A stretch of 59,365 nucleotides of DNA from Rhodospirillales bacterium (lineage in GTDB: Bacteria > Pseudomonadota > Alphaproteobacteria > BOG-932 > Roseiterribacteraceae): contig PLTD01000022.1 of assembly GCA_003165335.1 (NCBI GenBank), positions 1 through 59,365 on the forward strand, written 5' to 3'. A program made the position numbers and the translations under genes. Positions 1 to 7,945 of the stretch are shown here, piece after piece. The notes below the pieces were generated by a model. It made no database searches. It had not been told where the DNA came from and was given only the letters and a program-made list of their open reading frames with translations. Position 1 is the first letter of the stretch, and each line of letters begins with the position of its first letter.

Positions 1-193
1 ATGCACCAAAACCCGACCCCACCCCGTCCATCCTGATCCCCCATAATCCGACTCGGAGGATCACTATCGATTCAGCACTTCAGTACTTTGTCACCAACTT
101 CTTCGCCCGATTGCCCGGCCTCGATCTCACGAAACACTTGCCAGTCCCACTGGTTTAGGAAAGGTTGAACAGCCCCTACAGATTGAGCCGCCA

Positions 194-472
194 TTGCCCA
201 AAGCCCGCGTCCAGCCGATCCATCTCACCAGCTCGGGGCGCGCCTATTTCAAGATCGTGGGCGTCGCGATCTTTCTCGGCGTCGCATTGGGCGCGCTGAT
301 CACCTTCGTCAGCCGGGAAGCCGTCAACGATCTGCGCCATCATCTGACGCTGTGGCTGGTCATCGCCATCGTCGCGATTATCAATATTACCTCCTTCATG
401 TTGTTCGCGTTTTTCTGGATGATCTACCGCTGGATCAAACGCGACCTGGACCCGGCCGAAGACGAAGATTAG
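194..472 (+). CDS. Small two-helix inner-membrane protein, unknown function
   Basis: A 92-codon frame opening with TTG. It has a short basic N-terminus, two hydrophobic segments (about residues 20-40 and 52-78) joined by a short polar loop, and an acidic tail ending in DPAEDED, so it is probably a helical hairpin with both ends in the cytoplasm. I do not recognise a family. No ATG or strong ribosome-binding site supports the start. A real start further upstream is unlikely because the region before it shows no coding pattern in this frame. It is followed after about 80 bp by the amidohydrolase gene, which has its own ribosome-binding site. Confidence 0.6.
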   Translation: MPKARVQPIHLTSSGRAYFKIVGVAIFLGVALGALITFVSREAVNDLRHHLTLWLVIAIVAIINITSFMLFAFFWMIYRWIKRDLDPAEDED

Positions 473-552
473 TCGCGGTCATAATGGCGAATTGACAGGC
501 CCCTGGTCCCGTTCCACCTTGGCGGAAATCAGAACACCAGCAGGGGATAAAC

Positions 553-1653
553 ATGCTTCCGAAATCGCTGATTTCAGCCGATTCCCATGTCGTGGAGCGC
601 CAAAACGCGTTCGAGGACATCGACCCCAAATTCCGCAGCCGCATCCCTTATGAGCTGGAAACGCCGGAACTCGGCGCGGCGCTGATGATCGAGGGCTTGT
701 TTCCAATGGGCTATGGCCGATCCGTCGGCGCCGGCCGGCCACTGAAGGAGCTGGGGACGAAGATCGAATGGAAGGACGTGAACCCCGCCGCCTTCGATTC
801 CGCCACCAGGCTCGACGTGCAGGACCAGGACGGCGTCCACGCCGAGGTCATCTTCCCGACCGTCGGCATGTTCCTTCAGGGCCATCCCGATATCGATTAC
901 GCCAAGGCCTGCCTGGATGCCTATAACCGCTGGTTGGTCGAATATTGCAGCAAGGACCCCGACAGGCTGATCGGCGTCGCCCAAATCTCGCTACGCACCG
1001 TCGCGGATGGTCTGGCCGAATTGGAAGAGGCCAAAAAGCTCGGCTACAAGGCGATCATGCTGCCGGGCGAACCGCTGGTCGAGGATTACGACCATCCGAT
1101 GTACGACGAGTTCTGGTCAGCCTGCGAGCAGTTCAATCTGCCGGTCAATTTCCACATCCTGTCCAGCCGGCGGGAAATGGCGGAGGCTCGTGGCAAGACC
1201 CGCGGGCCGCATATCTGCGGCCATCACCGCTTCGTGCGCGGCAACCAGGACGTGATCTCGCTCTTCATCTTCGGCGGTGTCTTCGAACGCCACCCCAAGC
1301 TGCAGATCGTTGCGGTCGAAAGCGACACCAGCTGGGTGCCGCATTTCCTGACCCGGATGGACAACTCCTATCACCGCTATTTCTATATGGAGAACGTCAC
1401 TCTGCCCAAGCCGCCCAGCGAATATTTCAAGACCAACGTCTATGTAACGATGCAGGACGACTATCCGGTCGGCCAGATGACCCATATCCTGCCGATGGAC
1501 CGGGTATTATGGGCGAACGACTTCCCCCACGGCGACGCGATTTGGCCCTATTCGTCGACAGTTCTGGCGCGGCTGACCGAAGGCATGTCCGACCAGCACA
1601 TCAAGATGATGGTCCACGACAATGTCGCCAAACTCTATGGGCTGACGGTCTAG
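553..1653 (+). CDS. Amidohydrolase family (amidohydro_2, ACMSD/decarboxylase-like) metal-dependent hydrolase
   Basis: A 366-aa TIM-barrel metal hydrolase of the amidohydrolase-2 type, the group that holds ACMSD- and resorcylate-type decarboxylases and hydrolases of aromatic or polyketide-like compounds. Visible features are the N-terminal metal motif DSHVVE (residues 10-15), a His in NFHIL (about 201), ERHPKL (His about 247) and a late Asp in WANDFPH (about 323). These fit the usual beta-strand metal ligands. The ATG is preceded by an AGGGG ribosome-binding site. There is no signal peptide, so it is cytoplasmic. The SCO gene converges on it with 2 bp between stop codons. The substrate cannot be told. 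Relatives often sit in catabolic clusters with Rieske oxygenases and TonB receptors, which this window has elsewhere. Confidence 0.9.
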   Translation: MLPKSLISADSHVVERQNAFEDIDPKFRSRIPYELETPELGAALMIEGLFPMGYGRSVGAGRPLKELGTKIEWKDVNPAAFDSATRLDVQDQDGVHAEVIFPTVGMFLQGHPDIDYAKACLDAYNRWLVEYCSKDPDRLIGVAQISLRTVADGLAELEEAKKLGYKAIMLPGEPLVEDYDHPMYDEFWSACEQFNLPVNFHILSSRREMAEARGKTRGPHICGHHRFVRGNQDVISLFIFGGVFERHPKLQIVAVESDTSWVPHFLTRMDNSYHRYFYMENVTLPKPPSEYFKTNVYVTMQDDYPVGQMTHILPMDRVLWANDFPHGDAIWPYSSTVLARLTEGMSDQHIKMMVHDNVAKLYGLTV

Positions 1654-1655
1654 CC

Positions 1656-2306
1656 CTAGGCTTTGCCCATATAGCGCTTGATTTCCGCGGCCATCTTGTC
1701 GCTGTCCATATCGCTGGAGAACACCGTCAAAAACCTGCCCTGCGGGTCCATCAAATAGACGAATGACGAGTGGTTCATGCCATAGGCCTTGGGGTCGCCG
1801 CCCGGCTGATCCGCCTTGGCGTAATAGACCTTATAGGCCTTGGCCACCGCAGCGATCTGTTCCGGCGTGCCGGTGAGGCCGACCAGACGCTTGTCGAACT
1901 GCGGCACATAGGCGGCAAGCTGCTTGGTGGTGTCGCGTGCAGGGTCGATGGTGATGAAGATCGGCTGAACCTTGTCGGCCAACGCCCCCAGCGAATCGAC
2001 CGCCTGGCCGATGGTCTGCAGCTCAGTCGGGCAGGCATCGGGGCAGAAAGTATAGCCGAAATAGATCAGGCGATAGGATCCGTCATAGGTCTTGTCGGTT
2101 ACGGCCGCGCCGCTTTGGTCGGTCAATTGGAACGGTCCGCCGATCGACACTGCCGACGCGCTGTTGTCATAGCCCGGGTCGCGCGGACCGCTGGCCACGA
2201 TATGCCACATGACGACAACGGTGACGGCGACGATCGCCATCATCGAGACCATCAAAATCAGCAGGGACCGGTTTGAGCGGCTATCTGGCTTGGGCATGGG
2301 TTTCAT
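1656..2306 (-). CDS. SCO1/SenC family protein (copper chaperone for cytochrome oxidase)
   Basis: A 216-aa membrane-anchored thioredoxin-fold protein. One N-terminal helix (about 14-35) places the C-terminal domain in the periplasm. The copper-binding CPDAC motif (Cys88, Cys92) sits in YFGYTFCPDACPTE, and the third ligand His lies in GMNHSS (about 179). In this family these bind Cu and deliver it to, or reduce, the CuA site of cytochrome c oxidase. The ATG at 2306 was chosen over a longer frame because the extra 69 residues overlap fkbM and lack a signal or homology pattern. It is the last gene of a tight operon phoH-fkbM-SCO (16-bp gap). That grouping does not look functional. Confidence 0.93.
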   Translation of the reverse strand: MKPMPKPDSRSNRSLLILMVSMMAIVAVTVVVMWHIVASGPRDPGYDNSASAVSIGGPFQLTDQSGAAVTDKTYDGSYRLIYFGYTFCPDACPTELQTIGQAVDSLGALADKVQPIFITIDPARDTTKQLAAYVPQFDKRLVGLTGTPEQIAAVAKAYKVYYAKADQPGGDPKAYGMNHSSFVYLMDPQGRFLTVFSSDMDSDKMAAEIKRYMGKA

Positions 2307-2322
2307 ATAACGGACCGATGCC

Positions 2323-3078
2323 TTATGCGCCACCGTGAGCGAGCAACCCGGCTTTCTCCGCGGGAATCCAAACGACGTCGCCGTCGGCCTCGGGATCGAA
2401 TAGCGGAAGCCCGGCCGCCAGACGATGGGGTTGGTACTTGCGCTCCCGCATGAAGCGCCACAATGCGACCCGGCTATCGCCGGCGCGCGCCAGATAGCTG
2501 TCGACCACCTCAAGGAAAACTACAGGCCGCAATTTTGTCAGAGTTTCGGTCGCGCCCAGCAGCAACTGCATTTCCCAGCCTTCGATATCGGCCTTGATCA
2601 GGTCGAGCCGCGCCAGTCCCTTGGCTGCGACAAACCGGTCGATGGTTTCGACCGCCACGTCATGCCGGTAGACATTGTCGCCCTCCCCGCCCTCGCCCAG
2701 ATGGCTGAGGCCAAAACCCAGGCTGCCCGACCGTTTGATCGGGGTGCTCAGCGTCAATGTGCCGGGCTTGGCGCCGAAAGCGATGGAGTCGATCGAAATT
2801 CGGCCCCTGCCCTTCAGACGAACCATGGGGCGCAATATGGCCAGCGCATAGGCGCCCGGCTCAAAGGCATAGACATGGCCAAGCGGCGCCATCATGGCGA
2901 ACAGCTTCGCCATCTGGCCGGCATGGGCGCCCACGTCGAACACCACCCCGTCCGGCGGCAGCAAAGGCCGCAGGATGGGAATCAGCTCGAGATGATGCTG
3001 GCGTGTGATCGCCTTGAAGAGGTGCGCCCAGAATGTGAGGCGCGCCCGCCCCCGCAGGGGCGGGTTTTTAGTCGTCAT
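2323..3078 (-). CDS. FkbM family methyltransferase
   Basis: A 251-aa SAM-dependent methyltransferase. The nucleotide-binding loop VFDVGAHAGQ (about 46-55), an acidic residue ending the next strand in VYAFEP, and the later LDLIKADIEGWE motif are characteristic of the FkbM family, which O-methylates sugars and small molecules. The start MTTKNPP at 3078 was preferred to an ATG 12 codons upstream because it leaves a 10-bp gap after phoH rather than overlapping it. No signal peptide is seen. It lies between phoH and the SCO gene with very short spacers, so it is probably co-transcribed. The acceptor is unknown; a surface glycan sugar is a guess from the family. Confidence 0.9.
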   Translation of the reverse strand: MTTKNPPLRGRARLTFWAHLFKAITRQHHLELIPILRPLLPPDGVVFDVGAHAGQMAKLFAMMAPLGHVYAFEPGAYALAILRPMVRLKGRGRISIDSIAFGAKPGTLTLSTPIKRSGSLGFGLSHLGEGGEGDNVYRHDVAVETIDRFVAAKGLARLDLIKADIEGWEMQLLLGATETLTKLRPVVFLEVVDSYLARAGDSRVALWRFMRERKYQPHRLAAGLPLFDPEADGDVVWIPAEKAGLLAHGGA

Positions 3079-3088
3079 GCGCCCGTTA

Positions 3089-3826
3089 TTACAGAACTCC
3101 GAGCATTGCGCCAACCAGCGGATGGCGAACGATATCGCGATCTTCCAGTCGCACCACGGCGATGCCTGTCAGTGTCTCCAGCCGGCGCGCGATATCGGAG
3201 AGTCCCGACATCCCGTCCAGCAGATCGCTCTGTTCCGGATCGCCGGTGATCACCATCGTCGAGTGCCAGCCCAACCGGGTCAGCAGCATTTTCATCTGCG
3301 CATAGGTGCAGTTCTGCGCCTCGTCGATCACCACGAAGGCGTTGTTCAGCGTCCGGCCGCGCATGAAGCCGATAGGTGCGATCTCGATATCGCCCTCCTC
3401 CATCAGCGCACGCAGCCTTTTGCCGCCCAACCGGTCGGTCAGGCAGTCGTAGAGCGGGCGCAGATAGGGGGCCATTTTCTCCATCATGTCGCCGGGCAGA
3501 TAGCCCAGACTTTCCCCCGCCCCGATTGCCGGCCGCGACAAGACGATGCGCTCGATCCGCCCGGCTTCGAGCGCCTCCACGGCCGCCGATACGGCGAGAT
3601 AGGTCTTGCCGGTGCCCGCAGGTCCGATCGCCAGGGTCAGACTGTGGTCGGCAATGGCGGTCAGGAATTTCTGCTGGTTGGGGCTGCGCGGCTGAATTTT
3701 ACGGACATAGCTTTGTTCTCGCTTCTCGCTGAGCGGGTCCCATCCCGCTCCGAACAGCGACTGAACCTTGCCGCGGTCGGGAGTATCGGAATGAACCGAG
3801 ACTGCACGAGAAGAGCGCTTTGTCAT
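3089..3826 (-). CDS. PhoH family P-loop ATPase
   Basis: A 245-aa PhoH-type ATPase with Walker A GPAGTGKT (68-75), Walker B FVVIDEAQN (164-172) and the conserved SRPAIGAGESLGYLPGD block between them. PhoH proteins are SF1-helicase-like ATPases linked to RNA metabolism. No N-terminal KH or PIN domain is present, so this is the short stand-alone form rather than PhoH2. The ATG at 3826 has AAAGGG upstream. A longer frame would run into a hairpin 55 bp upstream. It heads the phoH-fkbM-SCO operon. A rho-independent terminator-like hairpin just upstream means either that its promoter lies in the 55-bp gap or that expression depends on read-through. Confidence 0.9.
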   Translation of the reverse strand: MTKRSSRAVSVHSDTPDRGKVQSLFGAGWDPLSEKREQSYVRKIQPRSPNQQKFLTAIADHSLTLAIGPAGTGKTYLAVSAAVEALEAGRIERIVLSRPAIGAGESLGYLPGDMMEKMAPYLRPLYDCLTDRLGGKRLRALMEEGDIEIAPIGFMRGRTLNNAFVVIDEAQNCTYAQMKMLLTRLGWHSTMVITGDPEQSDLLDGMSGLSDIARRLETLTGIAVVRLEDRDIVRHPLVGAMLGVL

Positions 3827-3880
3827 GGCGAAAACCCTTTCACGCTGGTGGTAAACCCGGTTGCGTTTACAATCGGGCAC

Positions 3881-3906
3881 AAAAAACCCCGCGACAAGCG
3901 GGGTTT
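3881..3906 (-). terminator. Rho-independent terminator upstream of phoH
   Basis: On the minus strand a perfect 9-bp stem (AAACCCCGC / GCGGGGTTT) with a 5-nt loop is followed by six T residues. It stops transcription heading toward phoH. No coding gene ends within 280 bp upstream, so it may end an unannotated small RNA or act as a leader attenuator of phoH. Confidence 0.75.
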
Positions 3907-4188
3907 GGAAAAACGGAAAGTATAAAATGATGCTGCAGCGCCCGGTGGCGCCGGAATTCTAGGGGTCGAGCGAAAAGCATCACCGACAAAAATAGGCCGC
4001 GTCCTTTGATCTACGGAAGCGCACGATTTTCTTAATATATACTATATGCATACGAATACCAGATATTTTGCATGCCAAACACGACAGCCCACTAAGCGTT
4101 GCTGTTGCAGCTACGGGTAGAGAAAGCTGATGGCCGATATGCTGAATGCCAAGTTTGTCGGCAGGAAGCATATTTGTCCCGGTAAGGC
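3907..4188. other. Intergenic region between the glycosyltransferase-like gene and phoH
   Basis: About 280 bp without a convincing gene. The middle (about 4030-4075) is AT-rich and could hold a minus-strand promoter. The end nearest phoH leads into the strong terminator. No tRNA, repeat or good small ORF was seen. The arrangement would suit a small RNA of roughly 120-150 nt on the minus strand. Confidence 0.35.
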
Positions 4189-5646
4189 TCAGGGAGCAGA
4201 AACCGGCTTGCGGCAGATATGCGGCGGCAGCCAACACGGGAAACCTATCGCGATGCTTTCCGCCCACCGGCGCTGCGGCGGCGCACCGGCCGGCATGTCC
4301 AGGCCGTGCCCGGCTCTCCAATCCACGGGGTCGGCAAAATCCCGACGCAGGGCGATCAGCCGCACGCCGTTGCTCGATGGGAAGGGAAAGGCGCGCATCA
4401 TCGTGATGTTAGATATTACCCCATCGGCGTCGGCAACCGCGAGTTCCGGATTCATTGTTGTGTTGCCTTCGGTGGCTGCGGGCCCAGGGATATCCACCGC
4501 GACCGCCGGTTCGTTCGGCACTGCCGGGCGGGGGGTGACGCGAATGCAGGATAAAATCAGGACGACTGCCAGCGCCACCCAGGCCGTTCGCCGCCGCAAC
4601 CGCAGATCGCCAAGCAAAAGCCAGCCGAGCAGCCCGAAACCGGGCAACGTCCATTTGAAATAATGGATATTGAAATAGCGCCACAGCCCCGTCGGAAGCA
4701 GATCGATATAGCAGAGGAAAAACAGGCAATAGGCGGTGAGACAGACCGACAGAAGCGCCAGGACCCCGCCCTTTCGCCAGGCCCACAGCGCACCGGCGAA
4801 TCCGAGCAGCAGCCAGGGGATTCGGGAAAGAATGCCCGACCCGGCAAAGAACCATTGGCGCGGTTCTATTAGCAGAACACAGGCGCGCCAGATCGGGTTA
4901 TGCACAGTGAGCCCGATATTGCCTGAATTGATCATATAGGCCGTCGGATGCAGCCCATAGATCGCCAAATAGAGGGCAGCGTAGGGCAGAACAGGCAATG
5001 CCAATCCGGCGATTATCAAGCCGAGGTCGCGCCGACGCAGCCGGGCCGCGCGCAAGTCGGTCGCGGCAAGCCACACCAGGCAGATCGCGCCAATGATTCC
5101 GTCTGTCGGACGGATCAAAGGCAACGCGCCGGCCAGAGCGCCGAGCAGAAAGGGCCGCCGCTGCCCCTGCAGATATGCCGCGCTGACCGCCAGCAGGCCC
5201 CAGATCAGGGCAGCTGATGGACTCGTGTTCCATGGGATTGCCCATTGCTTGAACAGCATCGAATCGAGACAACCGGTCAGCAGAAAGATGATCGCTGCGA
5301 CGGTCGCCGTGATGGCGACACGGCGGGCGAAGAGGATGAAGGCCGCATAGGTCGATAGAAGGTTGACCAGATCGACCGGAAAGAACGGATGGCTGCGCAG
5401 AAAACCGAACGGCGCAGCCAGTACCGCATAGCCCAGCGGATACCAGTGCCGTGCCGGATCGAGATTGCCGGCCGCCAGCGCGCCGGCCGATTCGTAATAG
5501 CGCCCCTGATCCCACCAGCCGATCCAGCCACTGGCGCAGCAGGCGTCGAACCGGTTCCCCGGCGTCGCCGGATCACCCAGATAATACCCGATGTAGAGAA
5601 GGGTCAGTAGAAAGGCCCCGTAAACCTTTGGGGAAATCCGGCGCAC
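4189..5646 (-). CDS. Polytopic membrane protein, GT-C glycosyltransferase-like
   Basis: A 485-aa protein with about ten hydrophobic helices and a periplasmic C-terminal tail of roughly 100 residues. The large first loop contains DQGRYYESAGAL and HWYPLGYAVLAAPF, resembling the acidic first loop and downstream Pro/Tyr region of GT-C enzymes (ArnT/PMT or DUF2029-like), which move sugars from polyprenyl-phosphate donors. The start is GTG at 5646, 12 bp after the stop of the cNMP/FHA gene, so the two are probably one transcript. The family assignment rests on topology and loop pattern only. A hypothetical integral membrane protein is the fallback call. Confidence 0.6.
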   Translation of the reverse strand: MRRISPKVYGAFLLTLLYIGYYLGDPATPGNRFDACCASGWIGWWDQGRYYESAGALAAGNLDPARHWYPLGYAVLAAPFGFLRSHPFFPVDLVNLLSTYAAFILFARRVAITATVAAIIFLLTGCLDSMLFKQWAIPWNTSPSAALIWGLLAVSAAYLQGQRRPFLLGALAGALPLIRPTDGIIGAICLVWLAATDLRAARLRRRDLGLIIAGLALPVLPYAALYLAIYGLHPTAYMINSGNIGLTVHNPIWRACVLLIEPRQWFFAGSGILSRIPWLLLGFAGALWAWRKGGVLALLSVCLTAYCLFFLCYIDLLPTGLWRYFNIHYFKWTLPGFGLLGWLLLGDLRLRRRTAWVALAVVLILSCIRVTPRPAVPNEPAVAVDIPGPAATEGNTTMNPELAVADADGVISNITMMRAFPFPSSNGVRLIALRRDFADPVDWRAGHGLDMPAGAPPQRRWAESIAIGFPCWLPPHICRKPVSAP

Positions 5647-5658
5647 CGCTGCTACGCC

Positions 5659-6486
5659 TTAGGACACAGTCACAATGAATTTGAAACGCGACTCCAGGCC
5701 GCCGGCCACGATCTTGTTGGCGCCGATATGCAGCGGAACCCAGTCCTTGTTGAAATGGCGTCCGATGGCCCTGCCGTTCACGCTAGTACCCAGGGTGCTG
5801 TTCATATCCCGCACGATCAGATGGCCGACTTTCCGGTCGATCATGAAATGATTGCGGGAGATCACATAGGGTTTGGTCACCTTCACGATGATGTCGGGCG
5901 TATATTGCGGCCAGCTTTCGCCGGGCTGAAGATTGCGCCCGACGACAAACGGCCGCTCGCCGACCGAAATCGGATCGCCGCCGATTTCAGCCCGCAATTC
6001 CGTCGTATCGGCGGCAATGGTGACACGGGAATCGGCCGGCGCGGCATTATCCGCGGGCGCGCCTTCGGCATTGTCACGGATGATATGCGATTGATAGGTG
6101 ACCGGCGCCAAGACATGGGAACGGCGCGGACCGGCGCGGACCAGTTCGTCGTCGGCCTTTCTCAACCGCGCGCTCAAACGCATGATCAGTTCAAGTGCGG
6201 CCGATGAGTCGCTGGCGATGCGGTCAAAAAACTGCTCGATCGATAGAACCTCGGCAACGCCGTCGGATTCGGCGCGCGCGGTTGCCAGATGGGGACGGTT
6301 TTCGATCACCCCCATCTCGCCGATAAATTCCCCCTCACCGATGCGGCCCAGCACGATCGGTTGCCCGCCGACCTCGCGTTGAATTTCGACAATGCCGGAA
6401 ACCAAGCGAAATACGACATCGCTCGGATCGCCCTCGCGGACGAGAATATCGCCGGTACGGAAATTCTTGAGCGTCGTTCCAGTCAC
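5659..6486 (-). CDS. Cyclic-nucleotide-binding domain plus FHA domain protein
   Basis: A 275-aa cytoplasmic signalling protein. Residues about 8-110 form a CAP-type cyclic-nucleotide-binding beta-roll (GDILVREGDPSDVVFRLVSG, then GEFIGEMGVIENRPHLATARA, the phosphate-binding cassette region). Residues about 175-265 form an FHA domain (VGR near its start, RNHF, DMNSTLGTSVNG), which binds phosphothreonine. There is no DNA-binding helix-turn-helix, so it is not a CRP-type regulator. It probably links a second messenger to a Ser/Thr-phosphorylated partner. It is upstream of and likely co-transcribed with the membrane glycosyltransferase-like gene, so controlling that enzyme is a reasonable inference. 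Confidence 0.85.
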   Translation of the reverse strand: MTGTTLKNFRTGDILVREGDPSDVVFRLVSGIVEIQREVGGQPIVLGRIGEGEFIGEMGVIENRPHLATARAESDGVAEVLSIEQFFDRIASDSSAALELIMRLSARLRKADDELVRAGPRRSHVLAPVTYQSHIIRDNAEGAPADNAAPADSRVTIAADTTELRAEIGGDPISVGERPFVVGRNLQPGESWPQYTPDIIVKVTKPYVISRNHFMIDRKVGHLIVRDMNSTLGTSVNGRAIGRHFNKDWVPLHIGANKIVAGGLESRFKFIVTVS

Positions 6487-6586
6487 GGCATCCCCGGCAT
6501 GAATTTCACTGGGTCCGTTGATATAGGTTAATCAACCGCGCGCCACTGGAATTTCGTGCGCAACCGGGCCGGGAACGATGTGATCG

Positions 6587-7549
6587 TTACTCGAAGGCCT
6601 CTTCCCAGGTCCCTTGGGTCGATGCCTTGGAATATTCCGTGGCGCGGCTTTCGAAGAAATTAGCATGCTCGACGCCGTTCAGGATCGCATCCATCCAGGG
6701 CAGCGGATTGGCGGCGATGCGATACATCGGCTGAAGATTAAGCTGCGACAGGCGGCGGTCGGCGATCCAACGGATATAGATCTTCACATCCTCGCCGGTC
6801 AGGCCCTGAATGCCGCCCTGCTCGAAGGCTAGATCGATAAAGGCATCTTCGTGGGTGACGATGGTCTCGCACGCCTTATAGATTTCGCGCTGAAGCTCCG
6901 GTGTCCAGATATCGCGATTTTCGTCGATGAAGGCGCGGAACAGCTTGATGATCGACAGCGTGTGCAGTGTCTCGTCGCGCACGCTCCAGGAAACGATCTG
7001 CCCCATCCCTTTCATCTTGTTGAACCGCGGGAAGTTCATCAGAATCGCAAAAGAGGCAAACAGCTGCAGCCCTTCTGTGAAGGCGCCGAATACCGCCAGC
7101 GTCAGCGCGATATTCTCCCGCGATTTGACGTTAAAGCCCTGCATATAATCATATTTGTCCTTCATCTCCTTATAGTGGAAGAAGGCCGTATATTCAGATT
7201 CGGGCATGCCGATCGTATCGAGCAGATGGCTATAGGCCGCGATATGAATCGTCTCGATATTCGAAAAAGCCGACAGCATCATCTTCACTTCGGTCGGCTG
7301 AAAGACCTGGGAATAATGCTTCATATAGCAGTTATTCACCTCGACATCCGCCTGGGTGAAAAAGCGGAAAATCTGGGTCAGCAGATTGCGCTCGGCATCC
7401 GACAGCTTGTTGCGCCAGTCCTTCACATCGTCGGCCAGCGGCACCTCTTCCGGCAGCCAGTGGATCCGCTGCTGGGTCATCCAGGCTTCATAGGCCCAGG
7501 GATAGTTGAACGGCTTATAGGCTGCGCTGGGGGCGAGAAGATTCGGCAT
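6587..7549 (-). CDS. nrdB: Ribonucleoside-diphosphate reductase beta subunit (class I)
   Basis: A 320-aa radical-generating subunit. The di-iron ligands can be placed at Asp68 (FTQAD), Glu99 and His102 (ETIH), Glu159, and Glu193 and His196 (RDETLH). The tyrosyl radical residue aligns with Tyr106 (ETIHIAAY), matching Tyr122 of E. coli NrdB. A class I enzyme making dNTPs under oxygen is therefore expected. It is shorter than the E. coli protein (376 aa), as is common in alphaproteobacteria. It lies downstream of nrdA with a 121-aa gene between; all three read on the minus strand and are likely one operon. Confidence 0.96.
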   Translation of the reverse strand: MPNLLAPSAAYKPFNYPWAYEAWMTQQRIHWLPEEVPLADDVKDWRNKLSDAERNLLTQIFRFFTQADVEVNNCYMKHYSQVFQPTEVKMMLSAFSNIETIHIAAYSHLLDTIGMPESEYTAFFHYKEMKDKYDYMQGFNVKSRENIALTLAVFGAFTEGLQLFASFAILMNFPRFNKMKGMGQIVSWSVRDETLHTLSIIKLFRAFIDENRDIWTPELQREIYKACETIVTHEDAFIDLAFEQGGIQGLTGEDVKIYIRWIADRRLSQLNLQPMYRIAANPLPWMDAILNGVEHANFFESRATEYSKASTQGTWEEAFE

Positions 7550-7579
7550 GTAATGAGCCTCGGACGATCTGAAAACTGG

Positions 7580-7945
7580 CTAATGAAGGGGAAAAAGGAA
7601 CGGTTCAGCGGGACGTTCCTTCGAGGAGGACGCGGCTTTCCTCCCTTTCGCGGCGGGCGTCGCCGCCGCCCGCTTGCGGAAAATATCCGGGAATTCATCG
7701 ACCAGATCGCCTTCGCCATGCTGCATCAGAAAGCGCATGGCCCGATCCGGGCTCCAATCCTCGGCGGCATAGACGCCCCTGCCGCCGATAACCCGGTCCA
7801 GATAGGCGAAACGCCCGTCCTTGGTCAGCATCAGGTAACGCGTCGCCATCGCCTCGGCATCGACGGTGCGATAGAGGCAGGTCGCGGCCTCGGCCTGGTA
7901 GACCCTGCCCGAAAGGCGGAAGCTGAAGCCTTCTTTTACTGACAT
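7580..7945 (-). CDS. Hypothetical protein between nrdA and nrdB
   Basis: A 121-aa soluble protein (start MSVKEGF) whose beginning overlaps the end of nrdA by 10 bp, which suggests translational coupling. The first about 85 residues look like a compact alpha/beta domain (SFRLSGRVYQAE, MLTKDGRFAYLDRV). The last 35 are a Lys/Ala/Ser-rich, probably disordered tail. I recognise no family. Its position inside the ribonucleotide reductase operon suggests an accessory or regulatory role, but nothing in the sequence states one. Confidence 0.7.
   Translation of the reverse strand: MSVKEGFSFRLSGRVYQAEAATCLYRTVDAEAMATRYLMLTKDGRFAYLDRVIGGRGVYAAEDWSPDRAMRFLMQHGEGDLVDEFPDIFRKRAAATPAAKGRKAASSSKERPAEPFLFPLH

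Noticed and set aside
72-194. 40-codon minus-strand frame at the left edge (MAAQSVGAVQPFLNQW...)
   Set aside because: It starts at the same place as the plus-strand gene at 194, has no ribosome-binding site and matches no family I know. It is probably chance.
3980-4321. 113-codon minus-strand frame
   Set aside because: It overlaps the end of the membrane glycosyltransferase-like gene in another frame and has no domain pattern or ribosome-binding site.
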